NCBI GenBank assembly: GCA_012522335.1
Contig: JAAYKP010000020.1
Coordinates: 1-49,729, forward strand
Direction of reading: 5' to 3'
Source: Bacillota bacterium
GTDB lineage: Bacteria; Bacillota; Dethiobacteria; Dethiobacterales; Dethiobacteraceae
Length of the DNA stretch: 49,729 nucleotides
Shown: piece by piece, positions 16,801 to 25,318 of the stretch
How the letters are laid out: each line of letters starts with the position of its first letter
Numbering within the stretch: the first letter of the stretch is position 1
Position numbers and translations under genes: made by a program
The notes under the pieces: generated by a model
The model's input: the letters and a program-made list of their open reading frames with translations, nothing else
What the model was told of the DNA's origin: nothing
The model's database searches: none

Positions 16801-17450
16801 CATGGACTGTTCAGCAGTTCCGGCCCCTCATTAGCGGGTCTGTTGACCAATGTACTTACTTTACGCATATTCATGTCAGCAGCAGGATAGGGCTGCAGGA
16901 CCTGCTGCAGCACATCAGGTTGACGCACCTGCGCATCCAGCCATACAGTTTCCGCTTCCGGCCGCAGAATGACAGGCATCCTGTCGTGAATTTCTGCCAC
17001 CAGTTGGTTTGCCTGGGTGGTAATAACGGTACAGCTGTACAGTTCACTGCCGTCTGCTGCCTGCCATTTATCCCACAAACCGGCAAAGGCAAAAAGCCGA
17101 CCGTCGCTTAAACTAAAATAATACGGCTGTTTTTTCTTTCCTTCTTGCCTCCATTCATAAAACCCATCTGCCGGAATTAAACAGCGCTGCTGCTGCAGAC
17201 AGTGGCGAAAAGTTTTTTTCTCCTGGATAGTCTCTGCCCGCGCGTTAATCATGCGTCTGCCGGCAGCCGGAGCTGACACCCAAAATGGAATCAGACCCCA
17301 CTGAAACATACGTACTTCCCTGCTGCCCTGTAGTATAACAGCGATCTCCTGCGTCGGGGCAATATTGTAGCGCGGCTGTATATCAAGGACAGCCACCCCA
17401 AACCTTGCTGCCAGCTCCTGCCAATTAATCAGAGTAAATCTCCCACACAC
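16797..17450 (-). CDS. SOS response-associated peptidase (SRAP/YedK/HMCES family)
   Basis: This family caps abasic sites in single-stranded DNA by forming a thiazolidine bond with the amino-terminal Cys2. The 217-residue protein begins CGRF right after the start codon, as required for this chemistry. RYNIAPTQ, INARAET, the Glu motif GFYEW and the His in EIHDRMPVIL are all present. The start is therefore the GTG at 17450; the longer open frame would bury Cys2. It converges on the CBS gene and the two overlap by four bases at their 3' ends. Confidence 0.93.
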   Translation of the reverse strand: MCGRFTLINWQELAARFGVAVLDIQPRYNIAPTQEIAVILQGSREVRMFQWGLIPFWVSAPAAGRRMINARAETIQEKKTFRHCLQQQRCLIPADGFYEWRQEGKKKQPYYFSLSDGRLFAFAGLWDKWQAADGSELYSCTVITTQANQLVAEIHDRMPVILRPEAETVWLDAQVRQPDVLQQVLQPYPAADMNMRKVSTLVNRPANEGPELLNSPC

Positions 17451-17534
17451 AATGATCACCCTTTTTCTTAACAAAAAATTTATCTGATAAAAAGCTGCCG
17501 CTATGGAAAAATAAATAACGGAGGTGAACAAAAA

Positions 17535-17708
17535 ATGGCCAAAAGTACAACTACCGGCTGGGCTGTTGCTGGCACCGGTGCGGTAGTAACAGGAATTGGC
17601 CGTGTAGTGGGCGGTAAAGTTGGTGCTTGGATATCCGGTTTTGGGTTAGCACATATAGTGCTGGGGCTTTTGGATATGCGCAGACCAACAATTCGCAAAT
17701 CTCACTAG
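17535..17708 (+). CDS. Small Gly-rich hydrophobic protein, 57 residues
   Basis: A strong site (GGAGGTG) precedes an ATG that opens a 57-codon frame: a polar MAKSTTTG start, a Gly/Val-rich hydrophobic stretch (about residues 9-48) and a basic RRPTIRK tail. One or two short membrane helices are likely. An intrinsic terminator follows immediately, so this is a complete single-gene unit. I recall similar small proteins in Firmicutes but know of no established function. Confidence 0.75.
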   Translation: MAKSTTTGWAVAGTGAVVTGIGRVVGGKVGAWISGFGLAHIVLGLLDMRRPTIRKSH

Positions 17709-17714
17709 TTCACC

Positions 17715-17746
17715 TTTTCCCCGGGCAACCGGGGATTTTATTTTTT
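17715..17746 (+). terminator. Terminator of the small-protein gene
   Basis: CCCCGG, a GCAA loop and CCGGGG are followed by ATTTTATTTTTT on the plus strand, seven bases after the stop codon. Confidence 0.85.
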
Positions 17747-17787
17747 GCAGAAAACACATCAGGAGAGTATGTGATCTTATCTGCTGT

Positions 17788-18582
17788 TTAGTTTAATAAC
17801 AGCCGGTCATTTGCTAAATAGGCACCGCTGCGCTCTTCGAACAAAGCAATCAGCTTTTCTACTGTCAGCTCTGCCCTTTCCGCTCCCTGCAGGTCAAGGA
17901 TTATTTTTCCGTTATGCATCATGATGGTACGGCTGCCTACCTCCAGGGCTTCCTTCATATTGTGCGTGATCATCAGTGTACTCAGTTTATTCTCTGCGAC
18001 CAATTGTTTGGTAAGCGCTAAAACCTTGCGGGCTGTCAGCGGGTCCAACGCCGCTGTATGTTCATCTAACAACAGCAATTTTGGCTGCACAATGGTTGCC
18101 ATCAAAACAGTTAAAGCCTGCCGCTGTCCACCCGACAGCAGGCTCACTTTGTCTTTCAGTCTGTTCTCCAAACCAAGTCCCAACAGTGCCAGCTGTTCAC
18201 GGAAATACTGCTGTTCATGTCTCCGCAGACCGGGCTGGAGTCCCCGCCTTTTATTCTTGCAGTAAGCAATGGCCAGGTTCTCCTCAATGGTCATATCAAA
18301 GGCCGTTCCCAAGGCGGGATCTTGAAAGACACGACCCAGCCAGCGTGAACGTTTATGTTCCGGCATTTCAGTAACATCTACGCTATTTAAAACAATCTGA
18401 CCCGCATCAACTGGATGTACACCGGCGATACAGTTGAGGAGGGTAGATTTACCTGCGCCATTTCCTCCAATTACCGTGACAAATTCACCCTCGGCCAAGG
18501 TCAGGTTAATATTATCCAGAGCCGTTTTTTCGTTAATTGTACCTTTATCAAATATTTTAGTAAGACCGGTAATTTTAATCAT
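17788..18582 (-). CDS. ABC importer ATPase (TrpZ-like, amino-acid-type)
   Basis: This 264-residue ATPase has Walker A GGNGAGKST, Q-loop FQDPALGTAFDM, signature LSGGQRQALTVLMA, and Walker B LLLLDEHTAALD, where His after the Glu is usual for this subfamily. The VFQDPALGT segment is typical of the ATPases that serve ABC_sub_bind (DUF534) systems. It overlaps the permease gene by eight bases and is the last gene of a three-gene importer operon behind a T-box. Confidence 0.88.
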   Translation of the reverse strand: MIKITGLTKIFDKGTINEKTALDNINLTLAEGEFVTVIGGNGAGKSTLLNCIAGVHPVDAGQIVLNSVDVTEMPEHKRSRWLGRVFQDPALGTAFDMTIEENLAIAYCKNKRRGLQPGLRRHEQQYFREQLALLGLGLENRLKDKVSLLSGGQRQALTVLMATIVQPKLLLLDEHTAALDPLTARKVLALTKQLVAENKLSTLMITHNMKEALEVGSRTIMMHNGKIILDLQGAERAELTVEKLIALFEERSGAYLANDRLLLN

Positions 18583-19492
18583 GATACAGCACTCGCTTTT
18601 GAAAGTATGGCAGACGGCTTAACTGTTTTCTCAGTCCGTCTTTAAAAGAGCCTGCTGACAGGGCAACCGCTACAATAACTGCCGAAACCAGTTTTAAATC
18701 TGTAGCCGGCATTCCCCTGCCCAGGGCAAAAGCAATAATTAAACGGTAAAGGATGGAGCCAAGGACGACAGCCAGCAGCCGGCGCCATAGCGGTTTAACA
18801 CCAAAGATAACTTCACCTATGATTACAGAGGCCAAGCCGATCACCACCATGCCGACTCCCATCCCGGCATCGGCATATGATTGATACTGGGCGATCATAG
18901 CTCCGGAAGCAGCAACCAAGCCATTTGCTAAGGCTAAACCAAGGATTTTCATTTGATTGCTGTCAATACCGGCGGCTCTGACCATCACTTCATTATCTCC
19001 CGTCGCCCGCAAAGCAAAGCCTAAACGGGTATTTAAAAAGAAGTATAATAGCAGCAAAATAATTAACATGGATATTGCAGCCACTACCAGCTTACTAAAA
19101 CCGGCCAGTGCTGTTTCAGCAAAAAGGTGGTAAATTGAGGGCGTATTCATTAAATGAATATTGGCTCTGCCGCCCATCACGCGCAGATTAACAGAGTATA
19201 AGGCCAGCATAACCAGAATGCTGGAGATCAAAGGTTGAATCCGCAATTTAGTGTTCAGTAAAGCCGTGACACAACCGGCCGCACAGCCGGCAGCAAAGGC
19301 GATTAAAATAGCCCAGAAAGGGCTGCCTCCGCCGCTGATCAGCACAGCAGCGGTGGCAGCACCTAAAACAAAACTTCCATCTACCGTCAGGTCCGGTGTG
19401 TTAAGTGTACGATAGGAAATGAATACACCTAAGGCCATCACGGAGTAGATTAAACCTAATTCAATTGAGCCGAGAAAAGCAAGGTAACTCAT
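18575..19492 (-). CDS. ABC importer permease (TrpY-like)
   Basis: This 305-residue permease of the BPD_transp_2 type has about nine hydrophobic segments. The N-terminus GSIELGLIYSVMALGVFISY and YRTLNTPDLTVDGSF are characteristic of the permease partner of DUF534 binding proteins, and GDNEVMVRAAGIDSNQMKILG is the cytoplasmic ATPase-docking loop. A single permease gene implies a homodimeric pore. The gene starts 49 bases after the binding-protein gene. Confidence 0.88.
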   Translation of the reverse strand: MSYLAFLGSIELGLIYSVMALGVFISYRTLNTPDLTVDGSFVLGAATAAVLISGGGSPFWAILIAFAAGCAAGCVTALLNTKLRIQPLISSILVMLALYSVNLRVMGGRANIHLMNTPSIYHLFAETALAGFSKLVVAAISMLIILLLLYFFLNTRLGFALRATGDNEVMVRAAGIDSNQMKILGLALANGLVAASGAMIAQYQSYADAGMGVGMVVIGLASVIIGEVIFGVKPLWRRLLAVVLGSILYRLIIAFALGRGMPATDLKLVSAVIVAVALSAGSFKDGLRKQLSRLPYFQKRVLYHD

Positions 19493-19541
19493 TGGGTCAT
19501 CCCCTATATTGTTATTTTCCTAGCAAAAAGGCAATTGGTGA

Positions 19542-20537
19542 TTAAAATATGTTTGCCTGCTCCAAAATAGCCTGAGGTATGTCAATGCCGATCGCCTCAG
19601 CAGTTTCCTGGTTGATATAGATCTCCACTTCTTCGATCGTGACAACGGGAAGATCGCCAGGGTTGGCGCCTTCCAGCACCTGCGCTGCCAGATGGGCAGT
19701 TTTTCGGCCTAAAATCTTATAATTTATGCCGTAGGTCGCAAAACCGCCGTCAGCCACCATCGAATCTGCTCCTACATAAACCGGCAGTTTGGCCTCTTTT
19801 GCCACTTGTGCTACGATAGGCATTGCTGAAGCCACAGTATTATCAATAGGTATAAATACTGCGTCTGCCTTATCTGCTAATGAAGCAGCTGCCTGCTGTA
19901 CCTCGGAAGAATTGGTTACTGTAGCCTCTACAACTGTTAAACCATTAGCAGCAGCAAAAGCTTTCAAATCATTAATCACTGAGACAGAGTTTGCTTCTCC
20001 CGCATTGTAAAGCGCGCCAACAGTCTTGATATTGGGCGTTATCTCCAATGCCAGCCCCATAATCTTTTCCGCCGAGACAGCATCAGAAGTACCGGTTACA
20101 TTACCGCCCGGCTTCTCCATACTGGCCACAAGTCCGGAACCGACCGGATCGGTACAGGCGGAAAAAATAATGGGAATATCCTTTGTTTCCCCTACCACAG
20201 CCTGGGCGGAAGGGGTAGCAATGGCAATAATCAAATCATAACCGTCGGCAACAAATTTCTGGCTGATTGTTTTTAGATTAGTGGCATCACCCTGAGCGCT
20301 TTGATAGTCAATGATGACGTTTTCACCATCTTTATAACCACTTGCCTCTAGTTCTGCCAGCATCTCTTCCCGAATTGTATTAAGGGAAGGATGTTCCACA
20401 ATTTGGATAATGCCGATTTTAGGCAGATCCTTTGATTCTTCTCCCGCATCACCGGCACATCCGGCACTAATTACTGCCACCAGCAAAAAAACTGTTAAGA
20501 GTAGCGAAAAGAATTTTTTCCGTTTGAAACCTTTCAT
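19542..20537 (-). CDS. ABC importer substrate-binding lipoprotein (ABC_sub_bind/DUF534, TrpX-like)
   Basis: This 331-residue protein starts at the ATG at 20537 behind AGGAGG. It has a lipoprotein signal with the lipobox ISAGC, then the DUF534 fold: KIGIIQIVEHPSLNTIR, IATPSAQAVV, IIFSACTDPVGSGLV and GGNVTGTSD are signature segments. Relatives are called TrpX and are predicted to bind tryptophan or other hydrophobic amino acids. Here the T-box leader offers an independent clue that may point to methionine instead. The ligand is not established. Confidence 0.88.
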   Translation of the reverse strand: MKGFKRKKFFSLLLTVFLLVAVISAGCAGDAGEESKDLPKIGIIQIVEHPSLNTIREEMLAELEASGYKDGENVIIDYQSAQGDATNLKTISQKFVADGYDLIIAIATPSAQAVVGETKDIPIIFSACTDPVGSGLVASMEKPGGNVTGTSDAVSAEKIMGLALEITPNIKTVGALYNAGEANSVSVINDLKAFAAANGLTVVEATVTNSSEVQQAAASLADKADAVFIPIDNTVASAMPIVAQVAKEAKLPVYVGADSMVADGGFATYGINYKILGRKTAHLAAQVLEGANPGDLPVVTIEEVEIYINQETAEAIGIDIPQAILEQANIF

Positions 20538-20713
20538 ACTTTTTCCTCCTCTTTTAAAAGTCAGATTTTTGCTGTGTGCTCTCTGTAGTCTCAGGTTCAT
20601 CCGCGGTATGAACCTGCAACAAGCGGTAACAAGCGGTATTTACATCAGAGCGCTCTTTCTGTGGTGCTGCTGCCTAAGCATTAGCCGGCTGCCAGCAAAA
20701 AGACAGCAGACAC

Positions 20714-20972
20714 AAAAAACGCCTATCCTAATGCAAGGACAGGCGTCTACCTGCGGTACCACCTTGATTGATGTCATCATGACATCCTCTCATACAGAGT
20801 GCCAACACACTCCTACCATGTAACGCTGGTAAAACGTCGGCAGCTACTAGAATAAAATATTCGTTCACCCCGCCCTCCGAGGACCATTTGTCTACGGCTG
20901 CCTTCCTCGGGCTCCCACCATCCCCGATTCGCTGGGCAAGCGCTTCGTAGTTTTACTTCCTCATCAACGGTT
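20714..20972 (-). promoter_or_regulatory. T-box riboswitch upstream of the ABC importer
   Basis: On the minus strand a Stem I is recognisable: GAGGAAGTA with CTACG/CGTAG and GAGGA/TCCTC helices around a specifier loop reading ACAAATGG, and a distal GATGGTG element. The T-box AAGGTGGTACCGCAGG lies at 20749-20765, and a terminator (20714-20746; ACGCCTGTCC with GGATAGGCGT, then T6) follows. Uncharged tRNA should open the terminator. The specifier is AUG (Met) if the usual single purine follows it, or UGG (Trp) one base later. The T-box bulge UGGU pairs with a tRNA whose discriminator base is A, which favours Met. Confidence 0.92.
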
Positions 20973-20978
20973 TCCACA

Positions 20979-21007
20979 ATCCTACCATAAAATTACCAAA
21001 CGGTCAA
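20979..21007 (-). promoter_or_regulatory. Promoter of the T-box-controlled operon
   Basis: TTGACC (21002-21007) and TAGGAT (20979-20984) are separated by 17 bases on the minus strand, placing the start about seven bases before the T-box Stem I. Confidence 0.6.
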
Positions 21008-21209
21008 GAGTAAAAATACACTCTTTTTTGCCGTTTTAACAACTAAGCGAACTGTTGATAAGCTCGCAAATTTTTCCTCCTCCTCCTCAAACTTACTATC
21101 TGTAGGCTCGCGATTAATTTTGGAAACAGTCATTACCGTAAGACCCACAGTTTAAGCTGAACTATATTTCGCTCTTTCTACATAATAGAGTCACTGTACT
21201 CCTGCTCTG

Positions 21210-21218
21210 TGATATAAT
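21210..21218 (+). promoter_or_regulatory. Extended -10 promoter for the 65-residue membrane protein
   Basis: TGATATAAT is an extended -10 element. No good -35 box is seen. It lies about 80 bases before the small gene at 21296. The rest of 21008-21209 shows only a short AGAGT/ACTCT repeat and nothing else I can assign. Confidence 0.45.
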
Positions 21219-21295
21219 AATAATGAACAATAGACTGGGAAATGTTTAGAACCTTGTGCTGCTTGAGTGCATCTTACTTTAAGGACGGTGACGGT

Positions 21296-21493
21296 ATGGG
21301 CTGCCTGCTCTGGTTGATTCTTTTTGCTTTATGCTGGCCTCTGGCTTTAGTTTTTCTCTTCCTTTATCCCCTTGTCTGGCTGATTTTGCTGCCCTTCTCT
21401 TTATTCGGCTGGACAGTAGGCTTCATTTTAGAATTCATCTGGGCTGTCGTAACTCTCCCCCTGCGCATTTTGCGTATGTTTTGGCCATATTAA
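21296..21493 (+). CDS. Small, very hydrophobic membrane protein, 65 residues
   Basis: The ATG at 21296 stands behind AAGGA at fair spacing. The product is almost entirely hydrophobic, rich in Leu, Phe and Trp, with two or three possible membrane helices and a short basic end (RILRMF). A longer frame starting at 21242 would add a Cys-rich stretch without a ribosome site. No family or function is recognised. It converges on the hydrolase gene with two bases between stops. Confidence 0.6.
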   Translation: MGCLLWLILFALCWPLALVFLFLYPLVWLILLPFSLFGWTVGFILEFIWAVVTLPLRILRMFWPY

Positions 21494-21495
21494 GC

Positions 21496-22407
21496 TTATT
21501 TGCATACTTCCCGCAGAAACTCCCCTGCTTTACGCCGGCACAGTTTAGCTGTAGGCAGATGGGGCAAAAAAGGAAAGCCGTGAAAGGCTTTTCTTTCATT
21601 TCTAGGAAAGAGGAGACTGGTCACAGGAACTTGCCGCTGACTAAGGGCCTTGATAAAAGTGATGGACTCCTCATAAAACCAATCTACTTCACCACTGCTG
21701 ATAAAGGTGGGTGGATAGCTGGCGCTTAGATTACGGGTAACAGATAAATTGGCAAAATCATCATAGCTGCGCAGATCATTTACACCCAAAACCAGCTCAA
21801 TTAAACTGCGTACACCGGGGAATTTGCAGGCAGCTGCGCTTTCCAGATCGTAGAGACCGCAGAGCAGCATAACACCTTTCAGCTTATGGGCAGGTAGGGT
21901 TGGCTTCACCCCTAACCGGCGGGCGTGCTGGGGATTTGTACAGACATTGGCCGCAAGAGCCGCTAAATATGCACCGGCCGAATCTCCTGCCAGCACTATT
22001 TTTTCACCATCACCATGATAGCGATGATGATTATTACTGATCCAGTCCAAAGCAGCAAGGATGTCATTAAGCTGTGTCACTTCTGAGGGCTGCGGGGCCA
22101 GGCTGTAGTTTACATTAAACACCACATAACCCTCTCGCGCCCACTGCATACAATAGTGGCGGTAATGCAGCTTATCACCACCAACAGCACCGCCGCCGTG
22201 TATGTAAACAAGAATGGGTAGAAAAGCGCTGACATCTTCCGGATAGTAAACATCAAGGCACTGCTTAGGATTTGCTTCTTTTCTATAGGGCAAATCACTG
22301 TGCATGGTCACACCATGCACCAGGCCTGTCCTGCTGACAAGGGCATAACAGAATAAATCAATTGTTTTCCATAATAAGCGTACAAAAAAGTATCTGAATA
22401 AATGCAT
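21496..22407 (-). CDS. Alpha/beta hydrolase, hormone-sensitive-lipase-like esterase
   Basis: The 303-residue product has the oxyanion motif YIHGGGAVGG, the nucleophile motif AGDSAGAYLA with catalytic Ser, an Asp in SSGEVDWFY and a His in KAFHGFPFL, the full triad of the family. An N-terminal hydrophobic stretch (LFRYFFVRLLWKTIDLFCYAL) could be a membrane anchor. I place the start at the ATG at 22407 because GGGAG precedes it; the frame extends 33 codons further upstream without a good site. It may hydrolyse esters of small acids. It is not obviously linked to the methyltransferase array that follows. Confidence 0.85.
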   Translation of the reverse strand: MHLFRYFFVRLLWKTIDLFCYALVSRTGLVHGVTMHSDLPYRKEANPKQCLDVYYPEDVSAFLPILVYIHGGGAVGGDKLHYRHYCMQWAREGYVVFNVNYSLAPQPSEVTQLNDILAALDWISNNHHRYHGDGEKIVLAGDSAGAYLAALAANVCTNPQHARRLGVKPTLPAHKLKGVMLLCGLYDLESAAACKFPGVRSLIELVLGVNDLRSYDDFANLSVTRNLSASYPPTFISSGEVDWFYEESITFIKALSQRQVPVTSLLFPRNERKAFHGFPFLPHLPTAKLCRRKAGEFLREVCK

Positions 22408-22538
22408 TATGCTCCCTTTCCTTATACCAGAAAAAGCTGCTTTTCTATATTTGTTTGCTTCAATTATATCACTGTTCAGATAATAGGTCCCCAAAAAGCT
22501 ATTCAAGGCTGCAATAATTTTCTATCCGAAATTAAAGA

Positions 22539-22565
22539 GATGGCAGAGGAATCCCCCCTGCCATC
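22539..22565 (-). repeat. Array hairpin a (variant), after MT1
   Basis: GATGGCAG/CTGCCATC stem with an inner G/C-rich part. It is the most diverged of eight similar intergenic hairpins that follow methyltransferase genes. Confidence 0.6.
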
Positions 22566-22584
22566 ATGGGAAAGCAGCTGAAGC

Positions 22585-23823
22585 TTAATACTTGCCGTAC
22601 TTTTCAACAGCCTCGTAAACAGCACGGATGTTTTCAATGGGAGTACCGCGTGGGCAGTTCCCAATATTAGGCGAGAAGATAAACCCGCCACCAGGTGCCA
22701 CTTCGTCAAAGAGTTCCTTAACTTGCTGGTCCAGCTTGGCCGGTGTGCTGCTGATAATATCACTGACATCAATACCGCCCATGATGCATGTATGCCCCTG
22801 CAGCAGCTTTTTCGCTTTGCGGACATCTGTTTTTTCAAAATAGGCTGTACCCCAGCCGGCAGGAAGCTCCAGAATAGTTTCCATATGTGGATCATGCCAG
22901 CCTTCAAAGAAGACCTGTGTTTTTAAGCCCGCCTCAAAAAGCTTTATGATTACCTCTTTTAAAGTAGGCCAGTAAAACTCATTATACAGCTGAGGAGACA
23001 GGTATTCATTCAAGTGAAGGGGAATGAATACCTCCTTTGCCCCTAACTCTTTAGATAACAGAGCTATTTTTAACAGCGGCTCCAACAATGCTTCCGCTGC
23101 GGCTTTAACTTTGTCCGGATACCGGCGTATATCCAGGATTACATTGGGAATATCCCGCAGCTGGTCACCAATATAATCTAAAGGAGCTAAACATGAGCCC
23201 CTGGCGCCAAAAGAATAACCTAATTTCTCAAGTTCATGTATAGTTTTGGCCATCTCCGCATTCTGCCTGGCTTTTTCCATTCCTAAACGAGCCATAGCTG
23301 CCAGGGCCGTCGGAGACTCCGGATCTTTTAAATTGCCGGCAATACGCGGCAGTATTTTCTCAAAATTAAACTTCACCGGATCAGCAATTAACTCATCGTA
23401 CTCGTCCGGACTCATATTGCAGCAGCCGACAAATTGTGGACTGCTGTATTCGTCCAGCTCTCTGCCCGGGAAACGAGCAAAATTCATTTTGAGGATATCA
23501 TTAATCGGTCCGTTAATAGTGCCGAAGCCGTCTGCCAAATCGGGAAAATCCGAGAAGGCTACAGGCATGACACGGCAGCCTATGCCGGTAAAACCAACCC
23601 TTGGCGCACTGTCACTGGGGAAATCTGTAAACCACTTAACTGCTGCCAGCCGGTTCTTTTCGAAGTCAAACTCATACTCATAGGCGGAAATTCCTGCATA
23701 GGCAGGTATCACATCTCCGCCTAAACCTGTAAACGGCACACGATCAGGCTCTTTTAGCTCTATAGCCGCCTGCAGTCTGGCTGTACGTTCTGCTGCCAGT
23801 TTTCTTGCTTCCGGACTCACCAT
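22585..23823 (-). CDS. MT1: UROD-fold corrinoid methyltransferase
   Basis: This 412-residue protein starts at the ATG at 23823; a GTG three codons upstream lies inside the ribosome site. It carries the array signature: ELKEPDRVPF near the N-terminus, EYDELIADPVKF, PLHLNEYLSP with LYNEFYWPTLKE (UROD family core), EGWHDPH at about residue 307, FEKTD, and the ending AVEKYGKY. Its closest relative in the array is MT11, at the opposite end: both have GGDVIPAYAG, SDSAPRVG, DVSDIIS and APGGGFIFSPNIG followed by CPR. Its own corrinoid partner survives only as the remnant just upstream, so it must borrow another corrinoid protein or be inactive in methyl transfer. It is not HemE, which is a single-copy enzyme of about 350 residues. 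Confidence 0.85.
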   Translation of the reverse strand: MVSPEARKLAAERTARLQAAIELKEPDRVPFTGLGGDVIPAYAGISAYEYEFDFEKNRLAAVKWFTDFPSDSAPRVGFTGIGCRVMPVAFSDFPDLADGFGTINGPINDILKMNFARFPGRELDEYSSPQFVGCCNMSPDEYDELIADPVKFNFEKILPRIAGNLKDPESPTALAAMARLGMEKARQNAEMAKTIHELEKLGYSFGARGSCLAPLDYIGDQLRDIPNVILDIRRYPDKVKAAAEALLEPLLKIALLSKELGAKEVFIPLHLNEYLSPQLYNEFYWPTLKEVIIKLFEAGLKTQVFFEGWHDPHMETILELPAGWGTAYFEKTDVRKAKKLLQGHTCIMGGIDVSDIISSTPAKLDQQVKELFDEVAPGGGFIFSPNIGNCPRGTPIENIRAVYEAVEKYGKY

Positions 23824-23835
23824 CTTGTTCACCCC

Positions 23836-23933
23836 TTAAGCCAGTATTTCTTTACTTAAACGGACACCACGCACAACTCATCAGTTCAGGAATCAGCACC
23901 TGTCCGCAAATCTTTTAACAGCTCTTCACGCAT
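23836..23933 (-). pseudogene. Remnant of a corrinoid protein gene (internal deletion)
   Basis: Behind AGGAGGGAC an ATG opens MREELLKDLR and stops after 15 codons. In another frame the last codons read RGVRLSKEILA and stop, matching the C-terminus RGVRLSKELLGKE of the intact corrinoid genes. About 530 bases of the middle are missing. Both ends align with C1-C6, so this was a complete gene ahead of MT1. Confidence 0.85.
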
Positions 23934-24010
23934 CCCTGTCCCTCCTGTTTTGAAAAAAATATCAGCATTACACTGCTATGTCAGAAGGGAAAATATTATG
24001 CCACTGTTTT

Positions 24011-24044
24011 ACTGCTGACAGGGGAAACCTCCCCTGTCAGCAGT
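24011..24044 (-). repeat. Array hairpin b, after MT2
   Basis: ACTGCTGACAGGGG and CCCCTGTCAGCAGT form a perfect 14-bp stem with a six-base loop, ten bases after the MT2 stop. No U-tract follows on the minus-strand transcript. Confidence 0.8.
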
Positions 24045-24053
24045 TTTAGCAAC

Positions 24054-25292
24054 CTAGTACTTCCCGTATTTTTCAACAGCCTCGTAGACGGCAGCGATAT
24101 TTTCAATTGGTGTGTTGCGCGGCAAGTTGGCCACATCGAGACAGAGAATAAAACCGCCACCCGGCATCATATCGCCTAACAGTCTCTTTACATGCTCATC
24201 GATTTGCGCCGGAGTACTACCGATTACTACACCCGCTTCCAGGCCGCCCATAATACAGGTATGCCCCTGCAGCAGCTTTTTCGCTTTACGTATATCTGTT
24301 TTTTCAAAATAAGCTGTGCCCCAACCGGCAGGCAGTTCTAAAATGGTTTCCAGATGCGGATCATGACGGCCTTCAAAGAAGATCTCTGATCTCATGCCGT
24401 GTTCACGCAGCCGCAAAACAAATTCTTTCAAAGTGGGCCAGAAAAATTCTTTATACAGCTCGGGAGACAAATACTCATTCAGGTGCAGGGGGAACATGGC
24501 CATTTCTGCACCCAGCTTTTTATGCTCCAGTGTGATCTTGAGTAATACTTCCAGAATAGACTCGCATGCTGCCTTAACTTTGTCCGGATATCTGCGCAGA
24601 TCGAGAATTAAGCTGGGAATATCACGCAGAAAATCGCCAATATAGTCCAGGGGAGCATAAGCAAAAGCTCCGGTAGAGGGAGGATAACCTAATTTCGCCA
24701 TCTCCGCCCCCAGGCGCATCATCTCCGCGTTCTGTCTCGCTTTTTCCATCCCCCAGCGAGCCATGGTAGCCAAGGCAGTAGGTGAGCCTAAGTCCTGCAG
24801 ATTGGTGACGGTACGGGGAATCATTTTTTCCATACTAAATTTAACCGGATCAGCAATTAACTCATCATACTCTTCCGGCTGCATATAGATATCACCAATA
24901 AACTGTGGACTGCTGTCTTCATCCAGTTCCCTGCCCGGAAAACGACAATACTTAACTCCTAAAATGTCATTTAAGGGACCGGTAACCATAAACATACTTG
25001 TAGCCAGGTCCGGATAATCTGCAAAGGCTATACACATCACAAGGTTACAGACATTGGACATCCCTCCGAACATAACCCCGTCACTGGGGAAGTCGGTCAG
25101 GAACTTAATGGTAGCCTGGAGAGATTTCTCGTAATCAAAGTTAAACTCATAGCTGGTGAGACCGGAGTAAGCGGCCACCACATCACCGGCCACACCCATA
25201 AAAGGTACGCGGTCAGGTTCTCTCAGCTCAATCGCAGCCTTCATTCTGGCAGCGCGTTCCTGCGCCAATTTTTGCGCTTCTAAACTGATCAC
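24054..25292 (-). CDS. MT2: UROD-fold corrinoid methyltransferase
   Basis: This 412-residue paralogue appears to start at GTG (25292; product MISLEAQK), since no ATG is near and the start aligns with those of its paralogues. It has ELREPDRVPF instead of ELKEPDRVPF, EGRHDPH, and a changed loop after the HTCIMGG motif: GLEAGVVIGSTP where others have GIDVG or GIDVS. It is closest to the adjacent MT3: both have YEFNFDYEK, ATIKFL with DFPSD, and AMFPLHLNEYLSPELY. MT3 and MT2 lie in tandem 26 bases apart, with no corrinoid gene between them, so they probably arose by tandem duplication. Confidence 0.85.
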   Translation of the reverse strand: MISLEAQKLAQERAARMKAAIELREPDRVPFMGVAGDVVAAYSGLTSYEFNFDYEKSLQATIKFLTDFPSDGVMFGGMSNVCNLVMCIAFADYPDLATSMFMVTGPLNDILGVKYCRFPGRELDEDSSPQFIGDIYMQPEEYDELIADPVKFSMEKMIPRTVTNLQDLGSPTALATMARWGMEKARQNAEMMRLGAEMAKLGYPPSTGAFAYAPLDYIGDFLRDIPSLILDLRRYPDKVKAACESILEVLLKITLEHKKLGAEMAMFPLHLNEYLSPELYKEFFWPTLKEFVLRLREHGMRSEIFFEGRHDPHLETILELPAGWGTAYFEKTDIRKAKKLLQGHTCIMGGLEAGVVIGSTPAQIDEHVKRLLGDMMPGGGFILCLDVANLPRNTPIENIAAVYEAVEKYGKY

Positions 25293-25318
25293 TACCTTCC
25301 CCCCTAAACAAATATTTT

